This document shows, piece by piece, positions 28,348 through 28,419 of a stretch of 28,419 nt of DNA. Source of the stretch: Teratosphaeria epicoccoides (taxonomy: Eukaryota > Ascomycota > Dothideomycetes > Mycosphaerellales > Teratosphaeriaceae); contig JADDMT010000239.1 in assembly GCA_021401465.1 (NCBI GenBank), forward strand, positions 1 to 28,419. The letters are read 5' to 3'. The translations under genes were made by a program, and so were the position numbers. How positions within the stretch are numbered: the stretch's first letter is position 1; every line of letters begins with the position of its first letter. Below the pieces are notes generated by a model that saw nothing but the letters and a program-made list of their open reading frames with translations, was not told the origin of the DNA and did no database searches.

Positions 28348-28419
28348 ATATGCGAGGTAGATAAGCTAGCTAGCTGCCTAGACGCTAGCTAGCAGAGAGA
28401 TGTGCATGCGATGAGAGAC

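Overview
This window looks like a repeat-rich segment from a filamentous ascomycete (Pezizomycotina-type) genome that has been heavily altered by repeat-induced point mutation (RIP). Three things point that way: chromovirus-type Ty3/Gypsy elements with decayed but frame-preserved proteins, near-exclusive transition damage between repeat copies, and in-frame stops that are almost all TAG or TAA and sit where Gln or Trp is expected. The tetranucleotide CTAG is strongly over-represented. By hand I count 14 in positions 1-600, against one CCAG/CTGG there. In 600 bp of the gene island (10081-10680) I count 0 CTAG and 5 CCAG/CTGG.

Layout. 1-3029: minus-strand, window-truncated chromovirus copy A (RT start, protease, gag, 5' LTR). 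3290-9150: a patchwork of a repeat here called R1 in both orientations, with decayed protein remnants between copies. 9150-9950: very AT-rich wreckage. 9960-12420: an unmutated island with an intact aminoglycoside-phosphotransferase-fold (APH) protein gene (+), a polyQ protein gene (-), and a second minus-strand coding region that may be spliced or decayed. 12566-12650: an (AGT)n microsatellite. 12655-12875: another R1 copy, split by the insertion of chromovirus copy B. 12876-19747: chromovirus B with 415-bp LTRs at both ends, gag, protease-RT-RNase H-integrase-chromodomain, and a small antisense ORF before the 3' LTR. 19826-24597: a second chromovirus family, C (-), with a terminal R1, a 524-codon Cys-rich ORF antisense to pol, then chromodomain-integrase-RNase H, broken before the RT. 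24600-28347: two RIP-damaged cellular-type genes arranged divergently, a MYND zinc-finger protein (-) and a class I SAM methyltransferase-like protein (+).

The elements are dead as they stand. Only the island genes look functional. The most unusual features are the antisense ORFs placed convergently to pol in two different chromovirus families, the Cys-rich one being seen in two independent copies, and the RIP-mutated divergent MYND/methyltransferase pair, which does not look like transposon coding capacity.
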